A stretch of 64,000 nucleotides of DNA from Amycolatopsis albispora (lineage in GTDB: Bacteria; Actinomycetota; Actinomycetes; Mycobacteriales; Pseudonocardiaceae), in NCBI RefSeq assembly GCF_003312875.1, contig NZ_CP015163.1, positions 6,262,001 to 6,326,000 on the forward strand, read 5' to 3'. Shown here in pieces: positions 1 to 8,547 of the stretch. The translations under genes and the position numbers were made by a program. The first letter of the stretch is position 1. Each line of letters starts with the position of its first letter. The notes below the pieces were generated by a model. It had not been told where the DNA came from. It did no database searches and saw nothing but the letters and a program-made list of their open reading frames with translations.

Positions 1-320
1 CCTTGTCGCTTCTCAATACCGCCCGTGAACTGGGCGAACTCGACACGGCCGACGCCCTTGGCGAACACCGCCGGCGGCGGGGTGACGAAGTCCTCGACTG
101 CGAGGTCTCCGATCGCCGTTTCGATTCGACGTGCGACCTCAGCACGGTCGAGCGTGCGCGCCTCCTGCGCAAATTCGAGCCCACCGATCAAGGGAATCGA
201 CGCCGTCTTGGCCTTCCAACTCACGCGCCGTTCGAGGGCGATGCCGTTTGCCGACGCGATGTCCCGGATACGGCGATCCGACCAGTAGGCGTAACTCCGG
301 ATCACACCGAGCTCGCCCAT
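1..320 (-). CDS. Hypothetical protein, 3' end cut off by window edge
   Basis: An open frame reads leftwards from an ATG at 320 and runs off the window without a stop. It gives at least 106 residues, beginning MGELGVIRSYAYWSDRRIRD. Third codon positions are strongly GC-rich and the start is preceded by GGAGG at about 9 bases, so I take it as real although it is incomplete. The frame is closed by a TGA about 50 bases upstream of the ATG. I do not recognise the family; the readings on the opposite strand look like shadows of it. Confidence 0.62.
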   Translation of the reverse strand, partial: MGELGVIRSYAYWSDRRIRDIASANGIALERRVSWKAKTASIPLIGGLEFAQEARTLDRAEVARRIETAIGDLAVEDFVTPPPAVFAKGVGRVEFAQFTGGIEKRQ

Positions 321-641
321 GAGCAGGCCCTCCAAGCGCCGTTCGTCGAAGCGGTCCCGTCAGGGCCAGCACGTTCGAAGCCTACCTATCCGCCCTCCCA
401 CTCAACCGGGTGAACCATGCCGCCGCTGCTGTCGAGCTCACGTGTGGTGTCGCCTCATTGGCGCCTCACCAGCGCCTCGCCGCCGCTCTGGTTCAGATCT
501 TGATACAGCCGTCTAATCGCCCACACGAATCGACCCAGCCGGTTCGACTGGTGCTGGTGCGCCGCAGGTCACGGCAGGTGGGTCGACCAGACGCACGGTG
601 AGTCGGCTCGTGATGGCGAGACGGGGTGGGAGAACGTCACG
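321..641. other. Intergenic stretch, no gene seen
   Basis: This lies between the leftward partial gene and the rightward methyltransferase gene, so it should hold divergent promoters. The short open frames across it have poor codon usage and no ribosome binding sites. I could not assign a convincing -35/-10 pair or repeat. Confidence 0.5.
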
Positions 642-1481
642 GTGATGGCGACGCATGAGAGCGCGTCAGGTCTTGAACAACAGGTAGACCCCGACGCGCC
701 GTCGCTGTTCCGGATCTACGACTACCTGCTCGGTGGTGGGCACAACTTCGCGTCCGACCGCGCCGTGGCCGACAAGATCACCACGCTGGTGCCTGGGTAT
801 GACGTATTCGTCCGCGAGAGCCGCGCCTTCGTCCGCCGCGCAGTCCTTCACATGCTCACGGCCGGAATCGAGCAGTTCCTCGACCTGGGTGCGGGCATGT
901 TCAGCGCCCACCCCGTGCACCATCTCGCCCAGGCTGAACGTCCTGACGTCCGCGTCGTCTACGTCGATCGCGACCCCATAGCCATCGCCGGTCTCGGTCT
1001 GATCGTCCATGCGGACGATCCGAGCACCGGGGTGATCGAGGCCGACCTGCGGCACGTTGACGAGGTGCTCGACCATGCCGTGACCACTCGGCTGCTCGAT
1101 CTGACTCGCCCGGTGGGCGTGGTGGCCGGGTCGGTGTTGCATTGCCTGCCCGACGCCGAGGATCCGGCCGCCGCATTGGCCAGGTACCACGAGCGGCTGG
1201 CACCCGGCTCGCTGTTGGCCGCCTCACACGCCGACGGCATCGTCCTCGGGCTGGAATCGGCCGGTGCGATCGAGGACTGTCTCGCCAGGGCCGGGATCAC
1301 GCTCGTCCACCGAAGCCGGCGGCAGTTCGCCGACCTGCTGGGACCGTGGCAACCACACCCGGACGGCGTGGCGCCGATCGGCTTGTGGCGACCGGACGGG
1401 CTCACCCTGCCCGTACGCGAGTGCCTGTGGGGCAACGCCGTGCTCGCCGACCGCCGTCCCGAGCCCGCGGAGCGCGCATGA
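642..1481 (+). CDS. SAM-dependent methyltransferase, DUF574 (Methyltransf_19) family
   Basis: The 279-residue product matches the actinobacterial DUF574 class, predicted class I SAM-dependent methyltransferases of unknown substrate. The N-terminus carries the typical SLFRIYDYLLGGGHNF segment. The SAM-binding motif I, FLDLGAGMF, lies near residue 80 and the acidic loop VVYVDRDP near residue 107. The start is GTG (GTG ATG GCG). The stop overlaps the next start as ATGA at 1478-1481, so it is probably translationally coupled to the NB-ARC protein downstream. Family assignment is firm; the substrate is unknown. Confidence 0.88.
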   Translation: MMATHESASGLEQQVDPDAPSLFRIYDYLLGGGHNFASDRAVADKITTLVPGYDVFVRESRAFVRRAVLHMLTAGIEQFLDLGAGMFSAHPVHHLAQAERPDVRVVYVDRDPIAIAGLGLIVHADDPSTGVIEADLRHVDEVLDHAVTTRLLDLTRPVGVVAGSVLHCLPDAEDPAAALARYHERLAPGSLLAASHADGIVLGLESAGAIEDCLARAGITLVHRSRRQFADLLGPWQPHPDGVAPIGLWRPDGLTLPVRECLWGNAVLADRRPEPAERA

Positions 1482-3601
1482 ACAAGGCCGAGCACATCAA
1501 CACCGTGTCCGGATCGGTCCACGGCCAGGTGCTGCAAGCCCGCACGGTAACCGCCGACACCATCGTCCTGCACGCTCCCGAGCACCGAGTGCCGGTTCCC
1601 CGGCAGCTTCCGCCGCCCGCGCACACCTGGGTCGACCGCGCAGATGAATTGGAGCGGCTGGACCGTCTGCTCACCACGGCGGGCCCGACCCGCGTGGTGG
1701 TGACCGGCCTGGGCGGGGTCGGCAAGACCGGCTTGGCGGTGCGCTGGCTCGACGGACACCACGAGCGCCACCCCGACGGCGTGCTGCACGTGGACCTCAA
1801 CGGCTGGAGCGGCCACCCGCCACCGGCCACCGCGCAGGTCCTCGCCGGATGGCTCCGCGCGCTCGGCGTCGCCGCCGACGACCTGCCGGGCGAGGTGGCC
1901 GAGCTGGTCGCGCTGTACCGAACGGTCACCTCGGACAAGGCGGTGGCCATGCTGGTCGACAACGCCCGTTCCGCCGAGCAGGTGCAGCCCCTGGTACCTG
2001 CCACGGCGCGCGGCACGATCCTGGTCACCAGCCGCAATCGGCTCGCCGAGCTGGCCATCGCGGGCTTCCGCCACCTCGACCTCGACTGCTTCCCCGCCGC
2101 CACCGGCGCCGCGCTCCTGACCGGCCTCCTCGACGAGGATCGACAGCCCATCGGCGAGGAGCTGCTGCACGCGCTGGCCATCCGCTGTCACGGGCATCCG
2201 CTGGCCCTAACCATCGCCGGAGCCCATCTCGCCGCCTACCCCCGGCGCGACCCGGCGCGCCTGATCACCCGGCTGACCCACCTCGCCGAGGCGTCCACTG
2301 GCGCTTTGGACCCGCACGAGCTGTCCGTTGAAGGAGTGCTGCAGATGAGTTACGAGGACCTAGACGCCACCACCGCCCGGCTCTACCGCGGTCTGGCCGA
2401 GCATCCCGGCGTCGAGTTCACAGCCGAGCCGCTCGCCGCCGGGCTCGACGTGCCGGTCACCGACGTCGGCCGCGGGCTCGGGCGGCTGGTGGAGGCGAAC
2501 CTCGTCACCGAGTCCGGGGACGAGCGCTACCGGCTGCACGACGTCCTGCGTGAGCACGTGCGAGCCCTGGCAGGCCAGGATGACCAGGCCAAGCGGCTGG
2601 CGGTGCGCCGCCGGATGATCGAGTGGTACCTGCGGCGCGGGGCGGCGGCCGACAAGATCATCAATCCTTTCCCTCGCCGGTTCAGCCCCGTCTACACCGA
2701 TCTGGACACCGGCATGTTCGCCGACGCGAAGGCCGCCCTGGACTGGGCCGAGACCGAACGCGCCAACCTTCTCGCCGCTCAACAGGACGCCGCCGACCAG
2801 GGCTGGACGGAGCTGGTGTACCAGTTCGGCGAGGTCCTGTGGAACCCGCTGCGACCCAACTACACCGCCGGTGAGTTGGTGAGCTCGCAGTTCCTCGGGG
2901 CTAATGCCGCCGCCGACGCCGGGCACATCCTGGAGGTCGTCTGCCGCACCCGCCAGGGCTTCGGCGAGACCAACCTCGGCCACCACGAGGCCGCAGTCGC
3001 CATCTGCACGATCGCCGTCGAGCTGGCCGCCGAAGTCGGTGACCCGTGGCTGCACTCCGGCGCGCTGTCCACCCGCGCCCGCGCCCACCTCAAGGCCGAC
3101 GACCCGCACGCCGCCCTCCCGGACCTCGAACATGCCCTGGAAGTCGCCGAGGGGATGAACGACGCCCGCAGCATCGCGCTGCGACACCGACGCCTCGGCG
3201 AAACCGCCCTGCACCCCAAGATCGCCGACGCCCAGCTCGCACTCCACCACCTGCGGCTGGCGGCGAGCATGTTCACCGGCATCGGCGATGACATCGGCCA
3301 CGCCCGCACCGTCCTGCACTTGGCGCGGGCCCTGACCCTGAACGGGCAAGCCGCCGAGGCAGTGTCGGAGCTGGCCGAGATCGAGCAGGCCGTGCGCGAC
3401 TACGGCTCGGTCGGCTACCTGGCCGACCTATGCACTGTGCTCGGCGAGGTCCACGCCGCGCTCGGCGACACCGCCGAGGCCCACCGCTGCTACAGCCAGG
3501 CCATCGACTACTACACCGCCGCCGGCCCCGGCGCCGACAAGAGCAAGGCCACCGTCATCGCCCGGCGCGACGCCCTCGACTCCGACCAACCGACCGCCTG
3601 A
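1478..3601 (+). CDS. NB-ARC (STAND) ATPase with C-terminal TPR repeats
   Basis: I start this 707-residue protein at the ATG that overlaps the upstream stop; the frame is open further 5' but inside the methyltransferase gene. Residues 5-45 hold a short segment (NTVSGSVHGQVLQA) common before NB-ARC domains in actinomycetes. The P-loop GLGGVGKT is near residue 77 and a Walker B-like MLVDNA near 156. A winged-helix-like region follows, then TPR-type helices from about residue 420 to the end. There is no obvious N-terminal effector or DNA-binding domain, so its output may come from the coupled methyltransferase or the small HTH protein downstream. Signal-transduction STAND ATPase is firm; its job is not known. 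Confidence 0.85.
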   Translation: MNKAEHINTVSGSVHGQVLQARTVTADTIVLHAPEHRVPVPRQLPPPAHTWVDRADELERLDRLLTTAGPTRVVVTGLGGVGKTGLAVRWLDGHHERHPDGVLHVDLNGWSGHPPPATAQVLAGWLRALGVAADDLPGEVAELVALYRTVTSDKAVAMLVDNARSAEQVQPLVPATARGTILVTSRNRLAELAIAGFRHLDLDCFPAATGAALLTGLLDEDRQPIGEELLHALAIRCHGHPLALTIAGAHLAAYPRRDPARLITRLTHLAEASTGALDPHELSVEGVLQMSYEDLDATTARLYRGLAEHPGVEFTAEPLAAGLDVPVTDVGRGLGRLVEANLVTESGDERYRLHDVLREHVRALAGQDDQAKRLAVRRRMIEWYLRRGAAADKIINPFPRRFSPVYTDLDTGMFADAKAALDWAETERANLLAAQQDAADQGWTELVYQFGEVLWNPLRPNYTAGELVSSQFLGANAAADAGHILEVVCRTRQGFGETNLGHHEAAVAICTIAVELAAEVGDPWLHSGALSTRARAHLKADDPHAALPDLEHALEVAEGMNDARSIALRHRRLGETALHPKIADAQLALHHLRLAASMFTGIGDDIGHARTVLHLARALTLNGQAAEAVSELAEIEQAVRDYGSVGYLADLCTVLGEVHAALGDTAEAHRCYSQAIDYYTAAGPGADKSKATVIARRDALDSDQPTA

Positions 3602-3622
3602 ATGCGAAGAGGAGCGAACGAC

Positions 3623-3844
3623 ATGGCAGCACACACCACGGTCAAGGGAAAGCGGATCACCGGCGAGGCCCGCATCAAGATGGCTGCTGACCTGAAGAAG
3701 AAGTACGAAAAGGGCGCCAGCATCCGTGCACTGGCCGAGGCCACCGACCGCTCGTACGGCTTCGTGCACCGAATCCTGACCGAGTCCGGCGTGGTGCTGC
3801 GTGGACGCGGCGGCGCTACCCGGACCAAAACCAAAACCCCATAG
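3623..3844 (+). CDS. Small helix-turn-helix protein
   Basis: This 73-residue basic protein starts at the ATG with GAGGAG eight bases upstream. Residues 20-65 form a compact HTH: a charged helix (MAADLKKKYEKGASIRALAE), the turn and the recognition helix region DRSYGFVHRILTESG, ending in RGRGG and a basic tail. The family is widespread in actinomycetes as a small DNA-binding protein. It follows the NB-ARC gene by 21 bases and is probably in the same operon. Its target is unknown. Confidence 0.8.
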   Translation: MAAHTTVKGKRITGEARIKMAADLKKKYEKGASIRALAEATDRSYGFVHRILTESGVVLRGRGGATRTKTKTP

Positions 3845-3907
3845 CCAAGCGACAGCGGGCACGAGAACGGCTCGCGACACCAGCCATCCGATACGCGAGC
3901 GGAGATC

Positions 3908-4310
3908 ATGATGCCCAGACGCGTCTTGCGGGGCTACCGCCTGGGAACGCCCACTGGCGAACCGGATCGCGATGCGCGGCCGGCGCCGCGGATTCAAGTC
4001 CGCTTCGCGTGCCGAAGAGGACACGAGTTCACTGTGCCGTTCTCGACAGACGCCGAGATACCCGCCGTCTGGAGGTGCCCGCGACACGGCGTCGAACATT
4101 GCCTCCGCATCAATGAAGACTCCGACTGGCAACCTCCCAAGGGAAAGCCCCCACGCAACGCACTACGTCATGCTCTTGGAACGACGCAGCATCGTCGATC
4201 TTGAAGACCTCGTCGACCAGGCGCTGGCGGGCATCCTCCTGCAGCGCCGATCGCCTTACGGTCGCGTGCCCATCGGCGACCGAACCTACGGTTTCCGATT
4301 CGAGCCATGA
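3908..4310 (+). pseudogene. RbpA-like RNA polymerase-binding protein, frameshifted
   Basis: RbpA binds RNA polymerase and group 1 sigma factors in actinobacteria. The N-terminal frame (MPRRVLRGYRLGTPTGEPDR, then PFSTDAEIPAVWRCPRH) is clearly RbpA. After KPPR it leaves the family and stops at 4204. The rest of the protein, THYVMLLERRSIVDLEDL onward, is in the +1 frame and ends at 4310. One extra A at 4157/4158 accounts for the shift. The zinc-knuckle region reads C-x3-H then C-x2-H where C-x2-C is usual. It is either a decayed paralogue of the housekeeping gene or carries a sequencing error. Family is certain; functional status is open. Confidence 0.85.
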
Positions 4311-4897
4311 CCGCCGGCCGAGAAGGCGTAACAGGCAGGCCAGCTCTGATCTGATGTTTCGAGCCGACTACCTCGGAGCATGCGACGTATCGAGCCCGAG
4401 GGCGCCTCGCCTCATCATCGACGTGCAGGTCGCGGTCTACGGCTTGGGCTGGCCGGTGCCGGAGTTACGAGCCGGTGAGCCGCGCAGTTCCGTGACACGC
4501 TCGCGGAATGGCGCGCCGACCGGCCCGCGCAAATTGTCGTCTGCCACCGTCGTGGGACAACCACGTTGCCAGTCATGGGACCAGCGACAGCGGTAATCTA
4601 CCGAGAGAAACGTGTTCCAGATCTGCGTCGCGGAGCGATCATGGCGATGGCGACCGAATGTCCTGTAATGCCGATGTGCGGTCGAACGGTGGATGACCGA
4701 TTCCGATTGTTTGCGCAGTGACCTTGATGCCGCTGGCACAGGCCACTGAGCGACGCGATCAACACGGCAGTGTCTCTATGGATGGGTCGGCGATGAGACG
4801 GCCGAGAGTGGCCCGACCCGACACGGACGCCAGCGCTGCACCTGCGGTAACAACGGCTCGATCCGCCGCCATCGACCTCCCTCCGGATAATGGAGCC
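4311..4897. other. Intergenic stretch holding one copy of an inverted repeat
   Basis: No open frame here has a ribosome binding site or sensible composition. The only structure seen is the 57-bp repeat copy at 4537-4593, whose inverted mate is at 6064-6120. The last bases, GGAG at 4892, form the ribosome binding site of the next gene. Confidence 0.5.
4537..4593 (+). repeat. 57-bp inverted repeat, copy A
   Basis: The reverse complement of this segment matches 6064-6120 at 52 of 57 positions. It contains two partly conserved GTGGTCCCA-like blocks about 23 bases apart. The pair brackets the zinc-ribbon gene at 4898-5872. Confidence 0.8.
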
Positions 4898-5872
4898 ATG
4901 GAACGGCCGATCGATTTCTCGCGCGACCGCCGCATGCTGTGCGGGATCTGCGCCCACGAGTGGCTGGTCGGACTCGATTGGATCGACCGCTGGGAGCAAG
5001 GTAGAGAGGTGTGCCCTGGGTGCGGAACGACGTGCGAACACGAAAACGCTCCCCGGGTGACGGTCAATCCCGACGATCTTGCGCTCGACGCCGACAAGAT
5101 CGCACAGTTCGCCTGGTACCACACGACCACGGTGCCGGACTGGCCGACGAGGGACTTCGACCCGGCGGCCGATCTCACGCCCGAGACACGAAGAGTGATG
5201 GGCGGCGCGAAGCGGGTCGCCGCGTGGGCCGCGCGCCAGCGCGGGAAAGCCCTCCATGTCGGCACATACGAGTCCGCGGTCCACAACATGCTGAGGCGGA
5301 TGCGCGACCAAGCTGACCGCGGCAGCCAGTTCTACCTGTACCGCGTTCTTCTGGTGCCGTCCGTCGTTGTGCGGGAGGGCTGGCTCATAGACCCCAGCGA
5401 CTTCATGGGTGACGTAGTTCTCGACGAGGTCTGCCCTCCAGGCGTGGACGTCGCCCGCTACCTCAACTATCACGAGGACCCCGGCGGACTCTCACTCGCC
5501 CTGGGACGGAGCGCGATCGCCAGCGTCCAGCAGGTCGCCGTACCGCTCCCTGACGCCTGCGACGACGATTGGGTGCGAGAAGCCGCCACGGCTCTCGATG
5601 GCACCTCCGACACCCCTGTCCCGGCCACCGACAGGCTTAGTCGATTCATTCGGCCGTCGTCTCCGCAAGCTCTCCTGCGTCGCGAGCTCGGTGCGGCTCT
5701 GGCCGGCAAGCTGCCGGTGAACCTCCAGGACCAGTTCGCGTCCGCCGCTGCGTTCGACGAGGGCAACAACCCGATGCAATGGGCTCGTCGGACGAGCTGT
5801 CTGTTCGATCTGATCGTGAATCCGCTACGCACGCTGGCCGAACTCGACCGGCAAGAGCGCCGCACGGTCTGA
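4898..5872 (+). CDS. Zinc-ribbon protein of unknown function
   Basis: The frame is open from 4718, but I choose the ATG at 4898 because GGAG lies just upstream and the protein becomes family-like there (MERPIDFSRDRRMLCGICAH). It gives 324 residues. An N-terminal C-x2-C ... C-x2-C zinc ribbon (CGIC near residue 15; CPGC near 47) is followed by YHTTTVPDW and HVGTYESA. The last two are reminiscent of ADP-ribosyltransferase-like folds, but that is only a weak resemblance. The gene lies between the arms of a 57-bp inverted repeat, and its 3' end overlaps an opposing frame by 227 bases. Function unknown. Confidence 0.7.
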   Translation: MERPIDFSRDRRMLCGICAHEWLVGLDWIDRWEQGREVCPGCGTTCEHENAPRVTVNPDDLALDADKIAQFAWYHTTTVPDWPTRDFDPAADLTPETRRVMGGAKRVAAWAARQRGKALHVGTYESAVHNMLRRMRDQADRGSQFYLYRVLLVPSVVVREGWLIDPSDFMGDVVLDEVCPPGVDVARYLNYHEDPGGLSLALGRSAIASVQQVAVPLPDACDDDWVREAATALDGTSDTPVPATDRLSRFIRPSSPQALLRRELGAALAGKLPVNLQDQFASAAAFDEGNNPMQWARRTSCLFDLIVNPLRTLAELDRQERRTV

Positions 5873-7256
5873 GAATCCACCGCGGTTGCTGCTGCCGCCC
5901 AGCACTGACTGTGTTCACAGGTGAAGTTCGGCCGCTGGCCCGCACTATCAAGATCAGCAGCCAGATTCCGGGCCGCCTGAACGTCCGCTCATAGCCGCTG
6001 ACCGGCCATCCGGGAACACAGCGTCCGCCAATCGCCATCGCGATAACCTGTTCCAGTTCTGCACCGCTGTCGGTGGTCCCATGACTGGCCACGTGGTGGT
6101 CCCACGGCCGTGGCAGACGACACAAATGCCGACCCACGGACACCTCTTTGTGTTCGCAGTTTCCTTCGCTATGCCCCCAGGTGTTCATACACATGTTTGC
6201 GCGATACGGGCCGCGCCAGTACCGGTGGCGATAGTGAGGCGAGCTGCGGCTTTCGTCCGACGTGTCGTGGTCGGCGTTGTCGTCTCCGTCGTGGGGAGGC
6301 AGGTCTTCAGTCCTGAACCGCGGGTGTACCCGGACGACGTTCACGGCGCTCGTCGCGATGATGCCGGCTCGGGCGTCGCCTCGGGTCACTGATCGCGGAG
6401 CTGCAATCACATCGGTCTGGGTCAGCGGTTTCTTGACTTTGTGGTCGAGCAATTGCCATAGGCCGTAGACGGTCTGGACCCACCCGGCGCAGTGGTTCGC
6501 GTCGGGTTCGGGGAGCAGTTCACCGAATTGAAGGGTCGCGGTGAAGGTAGCGAGTACCGGCATCGGGCTCATCCGGGCCGAGACCGAGCGGACATGGTCG
6601 GCGAAGTAGCCCGCGCTGTAGCGGGTCTTTGTCGCTGCCCACTGGGCGACGAACGTGTCCGGGGGCAGGCCGGTCCAGTGGGGCGGCCGATTTGGGGTGT
6701 AGAACGACAGTTGGACCCGGTCCTCGTGCGGCGGTGGCAGGTGTGACCAGCTAATGGCGACGATTGGGGCCTCGACGTAACCGGAGACGTCGTAGAGCCA
6801 GGGGGCTGGTATCCATCCTGAGCCTGGCAGGTCTTGCGCACGCGCGGCGTCATAGAGGGCGCCGCCGATGCAGCTCTCGAACAGCATGAAGCCGGTCATG
6901 CTGGGCATTCGGTCCGAGCGGGCGGGTTCGGTGGACGGGGTGGACGAGTAGGTCACGGCCATCTCGATCGCCTCGTGGTCGACCCACGTCAGGCTCGCGT
7001 TCTGGAGGCGGTCGGCTTCATCGCGGGCGTATCGACGCACTTCCCGGCCCTCGCTCTCCGCCGCGGCGGCTCGGGCGACCTGGCCTGTACGTCCTTGCTG
7101 GGCGCCCTCGGCCGCGATGTTGGCGTAGTGCTCGTGAAGCCGCCGGCGGAGGAAGGGAAGCTGCTCGGAAGACGGAGCGACCCACGGCGCGGGCTGGAAG
7201 ATCGAAGCGTCCGGGATCGGGTCGGGAATCTTGAGGCCATCGGTTGCCGGGTGCAT
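5646..7256 (-). CDS. Hypothetical protein; C-terminal end uncertain
   Basis: I start at the ATG at 7256, which has GGAG eight bases upstream; further upstream the frame is arginine- and alanine-rich noise. The first roughly 370 residues look like real protein (for example WVDHEAIEMAVTYSS, then LFESCIGGALYDAARA). From about residue 379 the frame crosses the 57-bp repeat at 6064-6120. It then continues for about 140 residues of doubtful composition until 5646, running antisense to the neighbouring gene. The genuine stop may have been lost or the end replaced by the repeat. It follows a small gene by 35 bases in what looks like an operon. Family not recognised. Confidence 0.55.
   Translation of the reverse strand: MHPATDGLKIPDPIPDASIFQPAPWVAPSSEQLPFLRRRLHEHYANIAAEGAQQGRTGQVARAAAAESEGREVRRYARDEADRLQNASLTWVDHEAIEMAVTYSSTPSTEPARSDRMPSMTGFMLFESCIGGALYDAARAQDLPGSGWIPAPWLYDVSGYVEAPIVAISWSHLPPPHEDRVQLSFYTPNRPPHWTGLPPDTFVAQWAATKTRYSAGYFADHVRSVSARMSPMPVLATFTATLQFGELLPEPDANHCAGWVQTVYGLWQLLDHKVKKPLTQTDVIAAPRSVTRGDARAGIIATSAVNVVRVHPRFRTEDLPPHDGDDNADHDTSDESRSSPHYRHRYWRGPYRANMCMNTWGHSEGNCEHKEVSVGRHLCRLPRPWDHHVASHGTTDSGAELEQVIAMAIGGRCVPGWPVSGYERTFRRPGIWLLILIVRASGRTSPVNTVSAGRQQQPRWILRPCGALAGRVRPACVADSRSDRTDSSSDEPIASGCCPRRTQRRTRTGPGGSPAACRPEPHRARDAGELAETTAE
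6064..6120 (-). repeat. 57-bp inverted repeat, copy B
   Basis: This is the inverted mate of 4537-4593 (5 mismatches). It contains an exact 9-bp direct repeat, GTGGTCCCA at 6073-6081 and 6096-6104, about two helical turns apart. That spacing would suit a DNA-binding site. It lies inside the 3' part of the 5646-7256 frame. Confidence 0.8.
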
Positions 7257-7291
7257 GAAACGGACTCCAGCCAAGGTCGCGGCGGCGCTGG

Positions 7292-7609
7292 TCACAGGCG
7301 GCGCAGTGCTTGCAGCACGCGGTCGAGAAGCGCCAGGTGCTCGTCGTCGGGCCGCGGTCCCTCCAGCGCGGCCCGCCGCGCGGCGGCTCGTTCCTCGTCG
7401 AGGTCGAGCGGAACCGCGGACGGCCCCGTGGCGGGCAGTTGTCCAAGGCTGGGGAGGTACTCGGTGAGTGGTCCGTTGTCGGCATGGCGGCACGCGGCTT
7501 TACCGTGGACAGCATCGAACGGCAGTTCGGGGGTTTCCGGCGAGCAGCGAGGACTCGGCAGGATCACCATCGCGTCCGCCTTCGTGTCCGGCTCCTCACT
7601 GTGGTTCAC
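7292..7609 (-). CDS. Small hypothetical protein
   Basis: This gives up to 105 residues from a GTG at 7609, overlapping the end of the inositol monophosphatase gene by 14 bases. An ATG at 7570 (MVILPSPRC) is an alternative start. The C-terminal half is an acidic/arginine-rich helix (DLDEERAAARRAALEGP). The gene lies between the monophosphatase gene and the 7256 gene with short spacing, so it is probably part of that operon. I do not recognise the family. Confidence 0.55.
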   Translation of the reverse strand: MNHSEEPDTKADAMVILPSPRCSPETPELPFDAVHGKAACRHADNGPLTEYLPSLGQLPATGPSAVPLDLDEERAAARRAALEGPRPDDEHLALLDRVLQALRRL

Positions 7610-8474
7610 TGCTCTGCGGCAAACTGGTCGGACTCATGACGGGTTCGTGTCGGTCGCCATCGGGCCAAAAACGGGTGCCACGCAGGACGTGCAGGAAGGG
7701 CAGCAACTCCTCGCGAAGTCCTGGCGTGGTGGCAATCGCGCACCGGGAACGAGTGGTGTGTGGGCTGGCGTCGGCATCCAGGACGAGGGCTCCGGCCTCT
7801 CGGGCGATGACGGCCCCGGCCGCGGTGTCCCACGTCCGGTTGCCGAGCAGGACGCAGGCATCAAGGGTGCCGTCGGCGACCCAGACGAGGTCAAGTGCGG
7901 ACGAGCCGTAACGGCGAAGCCCTTGTGCTCGTGCCGTGAGTTCCCGGTCCACAGTGGAGCAGAGCACGTCTCGTAGCGCAGTGTCCTGGCCGCTGCCATA
8001 GTCGCTGAACCCGATCAGGGCTCGATCGAGCGACTCAGTGCCCGAGGCGGCGATTGGTTCTCCGTCGCGGTAAGCGCCCTGCCCGTCGGTCGCCCAGTAG
8101 CGGTGTCCGAGAAAGGGAAGCGCTGTGACGCCGAGGATGGGGCGGTGGTTGTGCACGAGCCCGAGCGCGATCGCGCACAAGGGACTGCCGTGGTGGTGGT
8201 TGATCGTGCCGTCGATGGGATCGAGAACCCAGTACGTCTCCTGGTTGCCAACCGAGCCGGTTTCCTCTCCGAGGAACCCGATTTCGGTGCGTCCATCGGC
8301 AATCAACCGTTGGCGGACCACGTGTTCGACGTCCTCGTCCACTTCGGACACAGGGTCGCGGTCGCCCTTGTACCGGATCGAGCGAGGACGGTGGCTGAGG
8401 ACATGCTCGACCGCAAGATCGATCGCGGCCTGTGCCGCGGGCAGGGCAGCGGTGAGGTCGGGTGCCGACAGCAT
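7596..8474 (-). CDS. Inositol monophosphatase family phosphatase
   Basis: The 292-residue protein has the metal-binding motifs of the lithium-sensitive phosphatase superfamily: GEE at residues 69-71, DPIDGT at 85-90 and WDTAAG near 214. Such enzymes hydrolyse inositol phosphates, 3'-phosphoadenosine phosphate or other sugar phosphates using Mg2+. The substrate cannot be read from sequence. It lies downstream of a QueD-like and a Nudix gene on the same strand, 73 bases after the Nudix stop. That places it with genes of nucleotide or pterin-type chemistry. Confidence 0.9.
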   Translation of the reverse strand: MLSAPDLTAALPAAQAAIDLAVEHVLSHRPRSIRYKGDRDPVSEVDEDVEHVVRQRLIADGRTEIGFLGEETGSVGNQETYWVLDPIDGTINHHHGSPLCAIALGLVHNHRPILGVTALPFLGHRYWATDGQGAYRDGEPIAASGTESLDRALIGFSDYGSGQDTALRDVLCSTVDRELTARAQGLRRYGSSALDLVWVADGTLDACVLLGNRTWDTAAGAVIAREAGALVLDADASPHTTRSRCAIATTPGLREELLPFLHVLRGTRFWPDGDRHEPVMSPTSLPQSSEPQ

Positions 8475-8547
8475 GGTTCCTTCGGTTCTTCGGGCGCGCC
8501 CGGCTCACGTAGCTGCGCCAAATGGACCGGGCCGTGGACGGTGAGGG

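Noticed and set aside
959..2197. Long leftward frame opposite the methyltransferase and NB-ARC genes (412 codons)
   Set aside because: It is antisense to two genes with clear domains. Its protein is low-complexity Gly/Arg/Val-rich, a typical shadow in high-GC DNA.
6834..7976. Rightward 380-codon frame
   Set aside because: It is antisense to the phosphatase, a small gene and the 7256 gene, with no domain and no ribosome binding site.
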